Under the pieces are notes generated by a model. That model was not told the DNA's origin, did not search any database, and saw only the letters and a list, made by a program, of their open reading frames with translations. 64,000 nt of DNA, from the NCBI GenBank assembly GCA_945890485.1, contig CAMDCN010000002.1, forward strand, positions 310,001 through 374,000. Reading direction: 5' to 3'. How positions within the stretch are numbered: position 1 is the stretch's first letter; each line of letters opens with the position of its first letter. Source of the stretch: Candidatus Sulfopaludibacter sp. SbA3 (GTDB taxonomy: Bacteria > Acidobacteriota > Terriglobia > Bryobacterales > Bryobacteraceae). This document shows, one piece after another, positions 7,955 to 17,712 of the stretch. Both the position numbers and the translations under genes were made by a program.

Positions 7955-10900
7955 ATGAAGCGGATTCGCTTATTCCAGATCAGTAACGGGGTGGGCTCGG
8001 GCAATATCGGCGATGAGCTGATGGCGCAGGAGTTCTGGAAGTTGTTGCCCGGTAACGTGATTCTGGATGTGCCCACTCTACCGGAGGCTGTTCGCTTCCG
8101 TGGCAAGTACCCGAACCCGCATCGTTATTTTCCGGCCGGGTCCCGCTTGACGGATCTTCCCCAAACGCCAGGTATTCTCGTAGGCGATACCCCGGTGGCG
8201 GAGTTTGAGGGCCTTGGATACCCGCTGCAAACGGTGGGTCCGGCGATTAGTGCGATTTCGCGGCGCGGCCTTCCTGTTGACGCGATATCGGTCGGCGTCG
8301 ATCGCCTGCATACGCCGGAAGCCCGCCAACTCTTTGCCCAGCACTATGCCGCGATTCGATCGTGGACCGTTCGTTCGGAGGCCTGTCGCGAGGCCCTGCT
8401 CGACCTGGGCGTTGCACCGGAACGAATCCGTGTGGCGGCTGATCTGGCCTGGCTATTTACGCCCGGGACGGAGACAGACGCTTGGGCGGCGGAGGTGTGG
8501 CGCGGTTTGGGAATCCAACCGGAGCGGCCGCTGCTGATCGTGAACGCCGTACACCATGTCGACCCCTCGGATACGGCTCCGAAGCGGGTGCTGGCCGAAG
8601 CGTTGGACCGCTTGGCGCGGGAATCCAGCTATCAGATAGCGTTTCTTCACAACGAAAGCAGGCCGGGGCCGGATTTCGACGCCGCCGCCGCGTCCGACGT
8701 TCGGGCCTTCATGCGGGAAACCTCCGTTGTGGTGCCCCTTGCCTACTACACGCCACAGGAGATGGTGAGTCTTCTGCGGCCCGCGGCTACAGTGCTCTCG
8801 CAGCGGTACCACATGGCCATTCAGGCCATACTGGCGGGGACGATCCCTGTCTGCCTGATGCGGGGCCAGAAGCTGAGTGGTCTGGCGCGCGAATTTGGGC
8901 TGCTGACCGCGCCGATTGAGGCCGATGCGATTGTGGAACGCGTGATGGAGTCAGCCGCGCGCCGTTCAGACAGGATTGCGGCACTGGCAGAGAAGCGGGA
9001 GGAGCACCGCGTCCGGGCGGGAGAGGCGCTGAGCTTCTTCCGGGAGTACATGGCGCAGGGAGCCCCGGTCCCGCGCCTCCCAGCCGCCGTCCTGCAGGTA
9101 GTGGTGATCCACCTCGGCGGGCTGGGCGATCTGGTCCTGGCCTCGTCTCTGCTTTCGGCGCTTCGCCGGAAGTATGGCGAGGCGTCGATCCGGCTGCTCT
9201 GCCGGGCTCCGTTCGCACAATTGCCTAGCCTGTTTCCCAGCCCGCCGGACCAAGTTACACCGGTCCGCCTGAATCCGAATGTCCACTCGCGGCCGAGCCT
9301 GATGGTCGCCGAAGCGCTCCGGGAATTGGAAGAACAGTTGGGCAAGCTTCGACCGGATCTGGTGCTGAGCGCTGAACTCGAACCCACTTGGCTTTCCTGG
9401 TACCTGACCAGCCGCTGGCAGGCACCCGTGAACGTGGCGTGCACTCGCCTGGAAGCTCCTCAGGGATTACTCCCCGTTCTGCTGCAAGAAGCCGGGCTGC
9501 AGTTGGTGGACTTCGACGGTCCAACCTGGCACGCGGATATGATCGAGGGCGACCGTTACGCCCAACTGGCCAAGGCGGTGGGGATCGACGACTGCCCGGC
9601 GCCCCGGTGGACGATCAACGCGGAGCAGGATCGGCAGACCTCTGCTTTCCTGGAGGCGAGCGGCATCAGCGGCGCATTTGCCGTCTGCTTTCCACTCGGC
9701 GCGGCGTCCACGCTCGTCAAACGCTGGCCGGTCGAGTCTTTCGCCTCAGCGCTGGAACAGGCGACCGAAGGCTTCGCCACTCCGGTGATCTTGACCGGGG
9801 AGGCGCATGAGCTGGCGGCGCTGGAATCCCATGCGGCTTACCTGCGCGGCCGGGGAGCCACGATCGCGGTATTCGCTGGCACGGCAGACGAGATTCTGTT
9901 GCTGGCGGGACTGTTGGCGCGGGCGAAGTTCTTCCTTGGGAACGACACGGGTCCGGCCCACATCGCCCAGGCCTACGGAACGCCGGGCGCCGTGGTTTTC
10001 GGCGGCGGGACTTGGCCACATTACCGTCCCTGGGGACCTGGCGCCGTGGGTGTCGTGCATCCGTTGCCCTGTTTTGGTTGCCGCTGGGACTGCATTTTCG
10101 GGCAGCCCGTCTGCATCGAAGGGGTGACCGTCGAATCCGTCGTTCGGGCAATCCAACAGGCAACGACGAATCCGACTGGTCCCGCGGAGGTGATCGCCCT
10201 CGCTTCGACCATAGCCGAGTCGGTCGTCAAGCTGGCAACCGTGTGGCGAACGGCCGCGGAAGAGCGACTGGTGAAGCTGGAGGAGCTCTCACGGACGCAT
10301 GAAGTAGTCGCTACGGCGGCGGCCAACCGAGCCCAAGCGCTGGACGAGCTGGACCGTCTGTTCCAGGGAGTGGAGACGAGCCGGGAAAGCGTACAGGCGG
10401 CAGCCAATCATCGACTGGAGTTGATCGAAGTCATCTCGAAAGAGCTATCCGACTTGAGGAGCGAGAACTCCGCCCGCTTGGAGACGATTGAAAGCGCCGA
10501 TAACCTGCTGCATCGGCAAGAAGACGAAATCAGAGAGCTCCGCGAAGGCTATGCTGCGCGCTTGGTCGCCATCGAAGAGGCCAACGCGCTGCTCCAGAAG
10601 CAGCAACTGGAGATCGCCGAGCTGCGCGAGGGACACGCCGCTCGCCTCGTCGCCATCGAGGAGGCCAACGATTTCCTCCGGAAGCAGCAGCGGGAGATCG
10701 AGGAGCTGCGCGAGGGCTACGCCGCTCGCCTCGCGGCGATCGAAGAGGCCAACGAGCTGCTTCGGAGACAGCAGCGGGAGATTGCTGAGCTGCGCGAGGG
10801 CTACGCCGCACGCCTCGTGGCCATCGAAGAGGCCAATGAGCTACTCCAGAAGCAGCAGCGGGAGATTGCTGAGCTGCGCGATGGCCACGCCGCACGCCTC

Positions 10901-11617
10901 GTGGCCATCGAAGAGGCCAATGCGCTGCTACAGAAGCAGCAGCGGGAGATTGCTGAGCTGCGCGAGGGCCATGCCGCGCGCCTCGTGGCCATCGAGGAGG
11001 CCAATGTCCTGCTCCGAAGCCAACAGGAAGATCTCACGCGCCTCCGGGCGGAAACCGCCTCCCTCAAGGCCGAAGATGCCCGGCAGAATGCGCGAATTCA
11101 GGAGTTGGACGTCGCCGCCACGGAACGGCTAGCTGCGCTCGAACACGCCAATCTGCTCCTCGCCGCCGCGAACGCGGCCAACGGGGAGCAGGGCAACCGG
11201 CTGCGCATGTTTGAACAAGCTGCGACCGAACGATTGGCTGCTCTGGAGGCCACGACCGTCACCCTACGGGCAGAGACGGCCCGTCGCACCCAGTTGGCGG
11301 CCGACCTGGAAACCGTCGCCGCAGCGCAAGCGGAGGCCCGACGCAGGCAGGCCGACGAGCGGGAAAGCTGGCAGAAGGTACTGGCGGAGCTACGCGCTGA
11401 ACTCAGTCGGGAGCGCACAGCCCGACTCGCCGGTCACGAAGAACTGATCCTCTTGCGGGCCGATCTCGAGCGAGTCGCGGCAGAACGGGACCGTTATCGC
11501 CGTTCCACCGAGGAGTTGGCGCTTAGTGAGCAGGACTTAAGAGGGCAAATCCTTGCGGCTGAGTCGGGGACTTTGCTACAGTCAGTTTTCCGAAGTAAAA
11601 CAGGAAAGAGCCATTGA
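7955..11617 (+). CDS. polysaccharide pyruvyltransferase / GT9 glycosyltransferase / long coiled-coil fusion
   Basis: This is a 1220-residue three-part protein. Residues 1-345 look like a polysaccharide pyruvyltransferase (PF04230): NIGDELMAQEF near the start, and SQRYHMAIQAILAGTIPV at the C-terminal end of the domain. Residues about 380-737 are a GT9 (ADP-heptose:LPS heptosyltransferase type) domain: VIHLGGLGDLVLASSLL, then FLGNDTGPAHIAQAYGTP. Residues about 750-1205 form a long coiled coil containing six exact-length 28-residue repeats (858-1025) of the type EIAELREGHAARLVAIEEAN. No signal peptide or membrane segment is seen, so it is probably cytoplasmic or peripheral. The role is inferred: adding pyruvyl and sugar groups to a surface glycan, with the coiled coil as scaffold or length ruler. 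Confidence 0.85.
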   Translation: MKRIRLFQISNGVGSGNIGDELMAQEFWKLLPGNVILDVPTLPEAVRFRGKYPNPHRYFPAGSRLTDLPQTPGILVGDTPVAEFEGLGYPLQTVGPAISAISRRGLPVDAISVGVDRLHTPEARQLFAQHYAAIRSWTVRSEACREALLDLGVAPERIRVAADLAWLFTPGTETDAWAAEVWRGLGIQPERPLLIVNAVHHVDPSDTAPKRVLAEALDRLARESSYQIAFLHNESRPGPDFDAAAASDVRAFMRETSVVVPLAYYTPQEMVSLLRPAATVLSQRYHMAIQAILAGTIPVCLMRGQKLSGLAREFGLLTAPIEADAIVERVMESAARRSDRIAALAEKREEHRVRAGEALSFFREYMAQGAPVPRLPAAVLQVVVIHLGGLGDLVLASSLLSALRRKYGEASIRLLCRAPFAQLPSLFPSPPDQVTPVRLNPNVHSRPSLMVAEALRELEEQLGKLRPDLVLSAELEPTWLSWYLTSRWQAPVNVACTRLEAPQGLLPVLLQEAGLQLVDFDGPTWHADMIEGDRYAQLAKAVGIDDCPAPRWTINAEQDRQTSAFLEASGISGAFAVCFPLGAASTLVKRWPVESFASALEQATEGFATPVILTGEAHELAALESHAAYLRGRGATIAVFAGTADEILLLAGLLARAKFFLGNDTGPAHIAQAYGTPGAVVFGGGTWPHYRPWGPGAVGVVHPLPCFGCRWDCIFGQPVCIEGVTVESVVRAIQQATTNPTGPAEVIALASTIAESVVKLATVWRTAAEERLVKLEELSRTHEVVATAAANRAQALDELDRLFQGVETSRESVQAAANHRLELIEVISKELSDLRSENSARLETIESADNLLHRQEDEIRELREGYAARLVAIEEANALLQKQQLEIAELREGHAARLVAIEEANDFLRKQQREIEELREGYAARLAAIEEANELLRRQQREIAELREGYAARLVAIEEANELLQKQQREIAELRDGHAARLVAIEEANALLQKQQREIAELREGHAARLVAIEEANVLLRSQQEDLTRLRAETASLKAEDARQNARIQELDVAATERLAALEHANLLLAAANAANGEQGNRLRMFEQAATERLAALEATTVTLRAETARRTQLAADLETVAAAQAEARRRQADERESWQKVLAELRAELSRERTARLAGHEELILLRADLERVAAERDRYRRSTEELALSEQDLRGQILAAESGTLLQSVFRSKTGKSH
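10526..11029 (+). repeat. six 84-bp in-frame tandem repeats encoding coiled coil
   Basis: Six consecutive 84-bp units (504 bp) encode 28-residue repeats, four heptads each, inside the 1220-aa fusion gene. Units share EI-ELR-G-AARL-AIEEAN-LL--QQ-. The middle units are more alike at the DNA level than the outer ones, which suggests expansion by unequal recombination. Copy number may vary between strains. Confidence 0.9.
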
Positions 11618-11636
11618 AGTCTTGTCCGAACCACCT

Positions 11637-13961
11637 ATGAAAATAGACGTCAATCTGCGCCAGTATTACAAGGGCAAGATTGGCGGTATGGAAAACTACC
11701 TGCGCAATGTAATTCGCGGGTTGTCCCATCACCAGTTAAAAATTTGGGTCCACAAAGAAGAGGTGGAACACGTTCGCGAATTCGCGCCCACTGCTGAAAT
11801 CATTGGGATTACCCACGAAGGCGGCCTGCGAACGATTGAAGACGCGGTGCGCGCCGGCGGTTTCGACCTCTATTTCTGCCCGTTATTAGTGCTGGAGCCG
11901 CTCGTCGTTTCCCAGCCGAGCGCCGTGATGATGCCGGACGTGCAGCACGAGTTTTTTCCGGAATTTTTTGATGCTGGCGTGCTGCAATGGCGGCGGCAGA
12001 CGTATGGCCCAACCGCTCTGAATTGCGACGTCCTGTTTACGCTCAGCGAGCACGCCAAGTCAACAATTGTTGAAAAGTTCCGCGTGAATCCCGATAAAAT
12101 TCGGGTTATCCACCTCGACGCGGACGCGGAATTCAAGCGTGCGTTGCCCGCAGTTCCCACGCCCGGGTTCAAGGCGCTCCGCCTGCCGGAACGCTACCTT
12201 TACTTCCCGGCCAATTTTTGGCCGCACAAGAACCACTCGAATGTTCTGCAGGCGCTGCGAAAAGTGGTCGATTCGGGCGCTCGCGACATTCAACTGGTTC
12301 TGAGCGGATCGCCGGCGGAGTTTGGGCGCGTGGAGAAAGAGATCGCCAGCCTCGGCCTGCGCGATTCCGTACGGATGCTGGGTTACGTCGACAAGGCGCT
12401 GATTCCAGAGATCTACCAGCATGCGTTGGCGCTGCTGTTCGCCACCAAGTTTGAAGGGTTCGGGATACCGCTCCTCGAAGCGTTTTACTGCGGGTGCCCT
12501 GCGATTACCGCCAACTCCGGCAGTTGTGTCGAGGTGGCCGGCGATGCCGCTGTGCTCGTCGACCCGCTCAACCCGGCCAGCATTGCCGAAGGGGTGCTCC
12601 GTCTGGCGGGCGACGCAACGTTGCGCCAAGAGTTGGTGGAGAAGGGCAAAGAGCGCGTCAAGCAGTTCTCCTGGGAGCAGGCGGTAGCCCGGACAGAGCA
12701 GGCGTTTGGCGACATTACGAGTCCGTCCTACCGCAAACCGTCGTCGATTCAAGTGGAGTCCTGGCCGGTCATCGGTGTTGTCACGCCGACGTACAACATG
12801 GCGCACTTCCTCGAGGAGACGATTGAAAGTGTGCTCTCGCAGGACTATCCGCACGTCGACTATGTCGTGATGGATGCGGGGTCGAAAGATGGCTCGGTGG
12901 AGATTCTTCAGAAGTACGGCGACCGCTTTCGTTGGGTTTCGGAGAAAGACCGGGGCCAAGCGGATGCCGTCAACAAGGGGTATCACGCCACGAAGGGTGA
13001 GATCTTCACGTTCCTCAACTCGGACGATACCTATCTGCCTGGTGCTCTCAGCACGATCGCCAAGCATTTCAAGGCGAACCCGGGCGTGGGGATGATCTAC
13101 GGCGAGGCGTATCACGTAAAGCTCGACGGCGAGATTATCGCGCCGTATCCGACGCAGCCGTTCGACCTGCGCACGCTGAACAACCAGTGCTACATCTGCC
13201 AGCCGGCGGCGTTTATGCTGCGCGAGGCGTTCTATAACGCAGGTATGATGAACGTCGATATGCACTTCGCGCTCGATTATGAGCTGTGGATCCGCATCGC
13301 CAAACAGTACGGGGTTCGCAAAGTCGACGAGTTCCTGGCGACGAGCCGGATGCATATGGACAACAAAACCTTGTCCAAGCGCCGACTGGTGTATCAGGAG
13401 ATCCTGAGCACGGTGAAGACGCAGTTTCGATATGCGCCGTATGAGTGGATCAACGGCTACGCCTGCTATCTGCTCGACCGGAAGGATCAATACTTCGACC
13501 GGTCGAAACCGACGATGACGTCCTACGCGCTGAGTTTGGCGCTGGGGATGTATCACAATCCCGGGCAGCGAAAGCGCTTCCTGGCCGAATGGCAGGAGAT
13601 GACCGGATTCGGCCGGAAGTTTACTGGCCGCTGGGAAGATGGCTGGATTTCGGGAGTTTGGCAGTCCGAACAGTCGATTCCACAAGATGCATCCCGCCTG
13701 GCGATGGCCGGGAAGCACTGGGCGCCCGGCGGTCCGTTGGTTCTGACTGTGAAGCTCAATGGCAAGGCAATCCATCGGCAGCAGTTAGCGGCGGGGGAGT
13801 ATTCTCTGACTGCCCCCGTGCCCAATGAGTACCGGGGTACGACCTGCAAAATGGAAGTGGAAACCAACCGGACCTGGCGGCCGAAGGAAAACGGCGACTA
13901 TCGGCAATTGGGCTGTGTTGTGGATACGGTTCAGTTTGAATCTACGAGAACCTCGAAGTGA
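11637..13961 (+). CDS. GT4-GT2 bifunctional glycosyltransferase
   Basis: This 774-residue protein starts at the ATG at 11637 (MKIDVNLRQYYKG), 19 bp after the fusion gene. Residues 1-370 are a GT4/GT-B domain with YLYFPANFWPHKNH and the C-terminal EGFGIPLLEAFYCGCPAI motif with the conserved Glu pair. Residues about 378-600 are a GT2/GT-A domain with VVTPTYNMAHFLEETIESVL, the metal-binding region FLNSDDTYLPGA and CQPAAF. A last domain (about 665-770, WISGVWQSEQ through NGKAIHRQ) is a small beta-rich module also seen at the end of the next gene. It probably adds two successive sugars to a surface glycan; the substrates are unknown. Confidence 0.88.
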   Translation: MKIDVNLRQYYKGKIGGMENYLRNVIRGLSHHQLKIWVHKEEVEHVREFAPTAEIIGITHEGGLRTIEDAVRAGGFDLYFCPLLVLEPLVVSQPSAVMMPDVQHEFFPEFFDAGVLQWRRQTYGPTALNCDVLFTLSEHAKSTIVEKFRVNPDKIRVIHLDADAEFKRALPAVPTPGFKALRLPERYLYFPANFWPHKNHSNVLQALRKVVDSGARDIQLVLSGSPAEFGRVEKEIASLGLRDSVRMLGYVDKALIPEIYQHALALLFATKFEGFGIPLLEAFYCGCPAITANSGSCVEVAGDAAVLVDPLNPASIAEGVLRLAGDATLRQELVEKGKERVKQFSWEQAVARTEQAFGDITSPSYRKPSSIQVESWPVIGVVTPTYNMAHFLEETIESVLSQDYPHVDYVVMDAGSKDGSVEILQKYGDRFRWVSEKDRGQADAVNKGYHATKGEIFTFLNSDDTYLPGALSTIAKHFKANPGVGMIYGEAYHVKLDGEIIAPYPTQPFDLRTLNNQCYICQPAAFMLREAFYNAGMMNVDMHFALDYELWIRIAKQYGVRKVDEFLATSRMHMDNKTLSKRRLVYQEILSTVKTQFRYAPYEWINGYACYLLDRKDQYFDRSKPTMTSYALSLALGMYHNPGQRKRFLAEWQEMTGFGRKFTGRWEDGWISGVWQSEQSIPQDASRLAMAGKHWAPGGPLVLTVKLNGKAIHRQQLAAGEYSLTAPVPNEYRGTTCKMEVETNRTWRPKENGDYRQLGCVVDTVQFESTRTSK

Positions 13962-15127
13962 GCGAACCCCTCGTAACCATCGTTACCCCGTCCTACAACC
14001 AAGGACATTTTATTCGGGCGACGATTGAAAGCGTCCTGAGCCAGAGCTATCCGAACGTCGAGTACATCATTATGGACGGCGGCTCCACCGATAGTACGGC
14101 GGCCGTCGCAGCCGAGTACAGCAGCCGTTTGACCTTTATTTCGGAGAAGGACCGTGGGCAGACCCACGCCATCAACAAAGGGTTTCAGCGGGCCAGGGGG
14201 AGTATTGTCGCCTGGCTGAATTCCGACGACGTCTACCTGCCTGGCGCAATTGGGCACGGGGTGGCTGGATGCGAGGCGAATCCCGAGGTCGGCGCGATTT
14301 ACGGAGAGGGTTTCCAGATTGACTATGACGGGAATGTACGGCAGCAGTTTCCTTTCACCGAACCGTTCAATCTCTGGAAACTGACGTTTGTTCTCGACTA
14401 CATCCTGCAGCAGTCGGTGTTCTTCCGGCGCGATTGCGTGGAGGCCGTCGGGTGGGCGGATGAGTCGCTGCACTTTGGCATGGATTGGGATCTGTTGATC
14501 CGCTTGGGCAAACGATTCGGGTTGGCGTATGTGCCGGAGAAGTTTGGCTGCATCCGGGAATACGAAGCGGCCAAGTCCTTCGCCGGGGGGCAGAAGCGGT
14601 TCCGCGAACTGGCCGCGATGTTGCAGAAGCACAGCGGGCAGAAACGTCCGCCGGGCTGGTGGTTTTACGGGCTGGATACGTACGACAAGGTCTGGTCGGA
14701 GCGGATTCGGAAGGTCGTTCCGGGGGCTTTGGGCGACTATGTCGCGAAGCGTTTTGTCCACGTCTGCCGGGCACAGATCGACGCCGTCTATTTCCGGGCG
14801 CAAGGGTTATACGCCGACCAGTGGGCGGCAACCCGACTGCACTGGATGCTGCCCGAGTATGCCCGCACCGCCGTGATCCATGGGACAATTCCTGGGTGGG
14901 CGCGTCCGCTCGATGATCAGGAGTTCCGCATTCGCGTGAATGGCCAGATGGTCGCCCGCGAGAACCCGACGTTTGGCGACTTCGCCATTCCGGTGCCGCT
15001 TACGCCGGGGCGCGCTTCGGTGCTGCGGATCGATGCCGAGAAGTACGTTGTACCCGAGGAGCAGGGCCTGGGGCCGGACCGTCGGCGTCTCGCTTGGCAA
15101 TTGCGGCGCATCGAAGCGGTGCGATAG
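13958..15127 (+). CDS. GT2 family glycosyltransferase with C-terminal beta module
   Basis: This 389-residue protein starts at a GTG that overlaps the previous stop codon by 4 bp (GTGA), so it is translationally coupled. The GT-A fold signature is clear: VTIVTPSYNQGHFIRATIES, the DGGST loop and WLNSDDVYLPGA with the metal-binding Asp pair. Residues about 290-389 form an accessory module (WAATRLHWMLP, IRVNGQMVA, DRRRLAWQLRRIE) resembling the end of the preceding GT4-GT2 protein. It is the last gene of the five-gene glycan cluster. Donor and acceptor cannot be read from sequence. Confidence 0.88.
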   Translation: MSEPLVTIVTPSYNQGHFIRATIESVLSQSYPNVEYIIMDGGSTDSTAAVAAEYSSRLTFISEKDRGQTHAINKGFQRARGSIVAWLNSDDVYLPGAIGHGVAGCEANPEVGAIYGEGFQIDYDGNVRQQFPFTEPFNLWKLTFVLDYILQQSVFFRRDCVEAVGWADESLHFGMDWDLLIRLGKRFGLAYVPEKFGCIREYEAAKSFAGGQKRFRELAAMLQKHSGQKRPPGWWFYGLDTYDKVWSERIRKVVPGALGDYVAKRFVHVCRAQIDAVYFRAQGLYADQWAATRLHWMLPEYARTAVIHGTIPGWARPLDDQEFRIRVNGQMVARENPTFGDFAIPVPLTPGRASVLRIDAEKYVVPEEQGLGPDRRRLAWQLRRIEAVR

Positions 15128-15130
15128 GAC

Positions 15131-16813
15131 TCACTTCACGTTGAGTGTGGGTCCGGGCGGACTGGTCACCCCGCGAATGCGAATCGCTACGGGCACGGCC
15201 TTTCCCGGGGTTACCGTGGGAGGAATGCGGATGTTCAACTGGATGATGCCAACGATCAGGCCGGGACTCGCGCCAGCGTAGTGAACCTCCGCTGGGAGCC
15301 CGCCGACGGTGACCGTCACAGGACTGTGGGGACTGCTCGCTTTGCTGGCGATCTCGCCATCGAGACGCCCCGCATCGGCTGGCGGCGCAGGCATCCCCTC
15401 GCCGGTGGCATAGAGAATGGCGAACCCACCTCGCAAAGCAGGAGCCGCCTCGGTGACCAAATAGTACTCCTTCTTCTCTTCGTCGTAAGCGTAGGAGGCC
15501 ACGGGACCGGCCCCTGCGCCACTTGCTGTGAACAAGCCGGGCGCGGCCGGGGTGACCAGGATCGGCCAAAGGTTGGACCGTTGGCCCAAATGATTCACCT
15601 GGATCATGTACGGGCGGTTTACCTCCAAGCCATAGGGAATCGCAATGCAGATCTGGTCCTTCCAGGCGTAGAGGATGGGCGCGCCCTCCCCTTGCAGCTC
15701 GACGGAAACATTGGCCAGGCTTGCCGGGACGCGGGGCAGCGCCGGGTCGAAAGCGACTAGAGTCTCCGGTCCAAGATTCTGGCCAAAGATGACCAGTAGG
15801 GAGCCAGGGGCGGCCGTGGCGGTGAGGTTTGCGGCGTGGCCGATTCCGCGAATTGCGGGCCCTGGTAGCGTCGTGACGAAACTCCCGGTCGCCTCGCCGC
15901 CTCCCGCGCCGGGATTCGTCACGGTGATCGGCAGGGACTTCGAATCCATCATCATGCTGGCGGGCACCGTGACTTGGAGTGCGTTGTCCCCGAGCACGAC
16001 GGTCAAGACCTGCTGATTGTTCACTCGAGCGATGGTCCCGGGAAAGAACCGGGCGCCGCGGACGGTCAAGATACTCGTTGGCGACTGCGCGGGCAGACTG
16101 GCCGGCCAAACGGTGCTGATTTCCGGGATCCCCGGCTGAACGGTGAGGCGGGCGGTGACGGTGGTCGTCTTCGTCACGGCGGTAGGCGTGTTGATTGTGA
16201 GCGTGCCGGAGTAGACTCCCGGACTCAATCCGGCCGGGTTCGCCGCGACCTGGATGGGGACCCGAAAGCCCGGAAATATGCTCCCGGTGGAGGGCGTAGC
16301 GGAGAGCCAAGCGGTTCCCTTCGTCGCGACGCTGAACGGAAGCAGGCCACCGGTGGAGCTCAGCAGTACCGGCAACGGGGGCACGGCGAGGTTGTCTCCG
16401 AGCCGCGAGACGAAATCGAGCGTCGTGGGCGAGACCATGATGTTGCTGGGCGGCGATTGCACCGTCAGCGTAACCGGAATCGATACAGGCTCCCGGTTGG
16501 CGCCCTCGGTCGGCACGATCGTCAGTTGGTCGGTGTAGGTACCAAGGATCATCGACGTGACATTCACTGTCACCCGGACCGCTAGCGTCGTCCGGCCGCT
16601 TTCGGGCGTGACCGTCAGCCAAGGACTTGAAGACGGATTGACGGCGAAGCCGAGCACTTGACCGTTCGCTACCGCCGCGACGGACAGCGTCTGCGAGGCG
16701 GTAGGAGTACCAACTCCCTGCACAAAGCTGAACGAAAGGGCGGTCGGCGACACCTTGACCGCGGGTGCGCCCCAGAGCATCGAAGCGAGCCAGAAGATAG
16801 AAAACCAACGCAC
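15131..16813 (-). CDS. secreted BACON/IPT protein with TIGR03437-type C-terminal domain
   Basis: This exported protein of about 560 residues starts at the GTG at 16813, after GGAGAGACA, and has a hydrophobic signal (RWFSIFWLASMLWG). Two BACON-like beta-sandwich repeats follow (VSPTALSFSF...WLTVTP and VSPTTLDFVS...WLSATP), then an IPT/TIG-like region (about 225-310). The C-terminal 240 residues (AANLTATAAPGSLLVIFGQNLG through PPTVTPGKAVPVAIRI) match the TIGR03437 domain known mainly from Solibacter-type Acidobacteria. No catalytic residues are apparent, and the role is probably surface or extracellular binding. It converges on the GT2 gene with a 3-bp gap. Confidence 0.85.
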   Translation of the reverse strand: MRWFSIFWLASMLWGAPAVKVSPTALSFSFVQGVGTPTASQTLSVAAVANGQVLGFAVNPSSSPWLTVTPESGRTTLAVRVTVNVTSMILGTYTDQLTIVPTEGANREPVSIPVTLTVQSPPSNIMVSPTTLDFVSRLGDNLAVPPLPVLLSSTGGLLPFSVATKGTAWLSATPSTGSIFPGFRVPIQVAANPAGLSPGVYSGTLTINTPTAVTKTTTVTARLTVQPGIPEISTVWPASLPAQSPTSILTVRGARFFPGTIARVNNQQVLTVVLGDNALQVTVPASMMMDSKSLPITVTNPGAGGGEATGSFVTTLPGPAIRGIGHAANLTATAAPGSLLVIFGQNLGPETLVAFDPALPRVPASLANVSVELQGEGAPILYAWKDQICIAIPYGLEVNRPYMIQVNHLGQRSNLWPILVTPAAPGLFTASGAGAGPVASYAYDEEKKEYYLVTEAAPALRGGFAILYATGEGMPAPPADAGRLDGEIASKASSPHSPVTVTVGGLPAEVHYAGASPGLIVGIIQLNIRIPPTVTPGKAVPVAIRIRGVTSPPGPTLNVK

Positions 16814-16854
16814 TGTCTCTCCATCGACGGCCTGCGCCGCCAACGGGAGATCAG

Positions 16855-17667
16855 TTAATTCTTAAGCTCTTCGGGGAAAACCGCATAGCCTTCCGGCGGC
16901 GGGAACTGCGCGCGGAAGTATTCGAGGCGCTTCCGCAGATGGCGGCTGGCGATCTGCCGCGGACCCGGCTCGACATCGATATCGCAGCAGAGACCGTGGA
17001 GATACAACGTCAGCGTGTCGAAGAAGGATTCGCGGGCATATTCGCGGAACAGCTTCGTCTCGCCCCGGAAAGAAGCCTGCTTGTTGAGCAGATTCTGTTT
17101 CGCGGCCCAGCTCAATTGGTCGACTTCGCCATGGACGCGCGCTTTCAGTTCCACACGGAGCATGTCCATGTAGCCACTGAACGCCGCCTCGGGCAACCGA
17201 TCGAATGCCGCCCGGGAGAACGCATTGAACAAATGGAAATGATACTCGCTCATGTCGATGTCTTTGACACCGAAAGCGAGGATGCCTGGCTGGCCTTCCG
17301 TGGCCGATGGAACGTAGGCGAGCGTCAAACGGACTTTTTCCTCAGGCGGGTCGATGACGACCAAGGAGTCCTGCGGCAGAAACGTCTGCCGTGCAGCCGC
17401 CTTGTGTTTGCCAAGGGCGGCGGGCCGTTCGAGATAGGGTACGAGCAGTACGAGGAGCTTCGGCAGTGCGGCGCGCACTAAAGCGGGGAGAGCTTCGACG
17501 GGCTCTTCCAGATATTCCCGCATGTCCTCTTCACCCACAGGCACGGCGGCGACGAAATACGAGAAAGTATCGCCCAGCGGAACGCTCTCCGAGCGGAATC
17601 GTTCGGCGAATTCACCCAAGTGAAGTTTGGCCGCAGACTCTAGGGCCAGGTCGGAGGAAGACGGCAT
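16855..17667 (-). CDS. conserved protein of unknown function
   Basis: I do not recognise this 270-residue protein. It has no signal peptide and no clear membrane helix, although residues 60-85 (LPALVRAALPKLLVLLVPYL) are hydrophobic. It is mixed charged/hydrophobic, with an SEYHFHLFNAFSRAAF segment and paired Cys (LCCDID) near the end. Codon use and a plausible ATG at 17667 support a real gene. It diverges from lpxB, with 45 bp between the starts. It could be cytoplasmic and envelope-related by position only. Confidence 0.65.
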   Translation of the reverse strand: MPSSSDLALESAAKLHLGEFAERFRSESVPLGDTFSYFVAAVPVGEEDMREYLEEPVEALPALVRAALPKLLVLLVPYLERPAALGKHKAAARQTFLPQDSLVVIDPPEEKVRLTLAYVPSATEGQPGILAFGVKDIDMSEYHFHLFNAFSRAAFDRLPEAAFSGYMDMLRVELKARVHGEVDQLSWAAKQNLLNKQASFRGETKLFREYARESFFDTLTLYLHGLCCDIDVEPGPRQIASRHLRKRLEYFRAQFPPPEGYAVFPEELKN

Positions 17668-17712
17668 CGACAGAACCTTCAGTGTAACAGAGCCTCGCGC
17701 TAGACTGGGGTT

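Noticed and set aside
10526-11029. CRISPR-like array
   Set aside because: The 84-bp units are contiguous without spacers and are translated in frame as a coiled coil.
12060-13775. Minus-strand ORF of 571 aa
   Set aside because: Antisense to the GT4-GT2 gene; composition and lack of motifs mark it as a shadow.
15000-16808. Minus-strand ORF of 602 aa
   Set aside because: Another frame of the BACON/TIGR03437 gene; Arg/Ser/His-rich and without domains.
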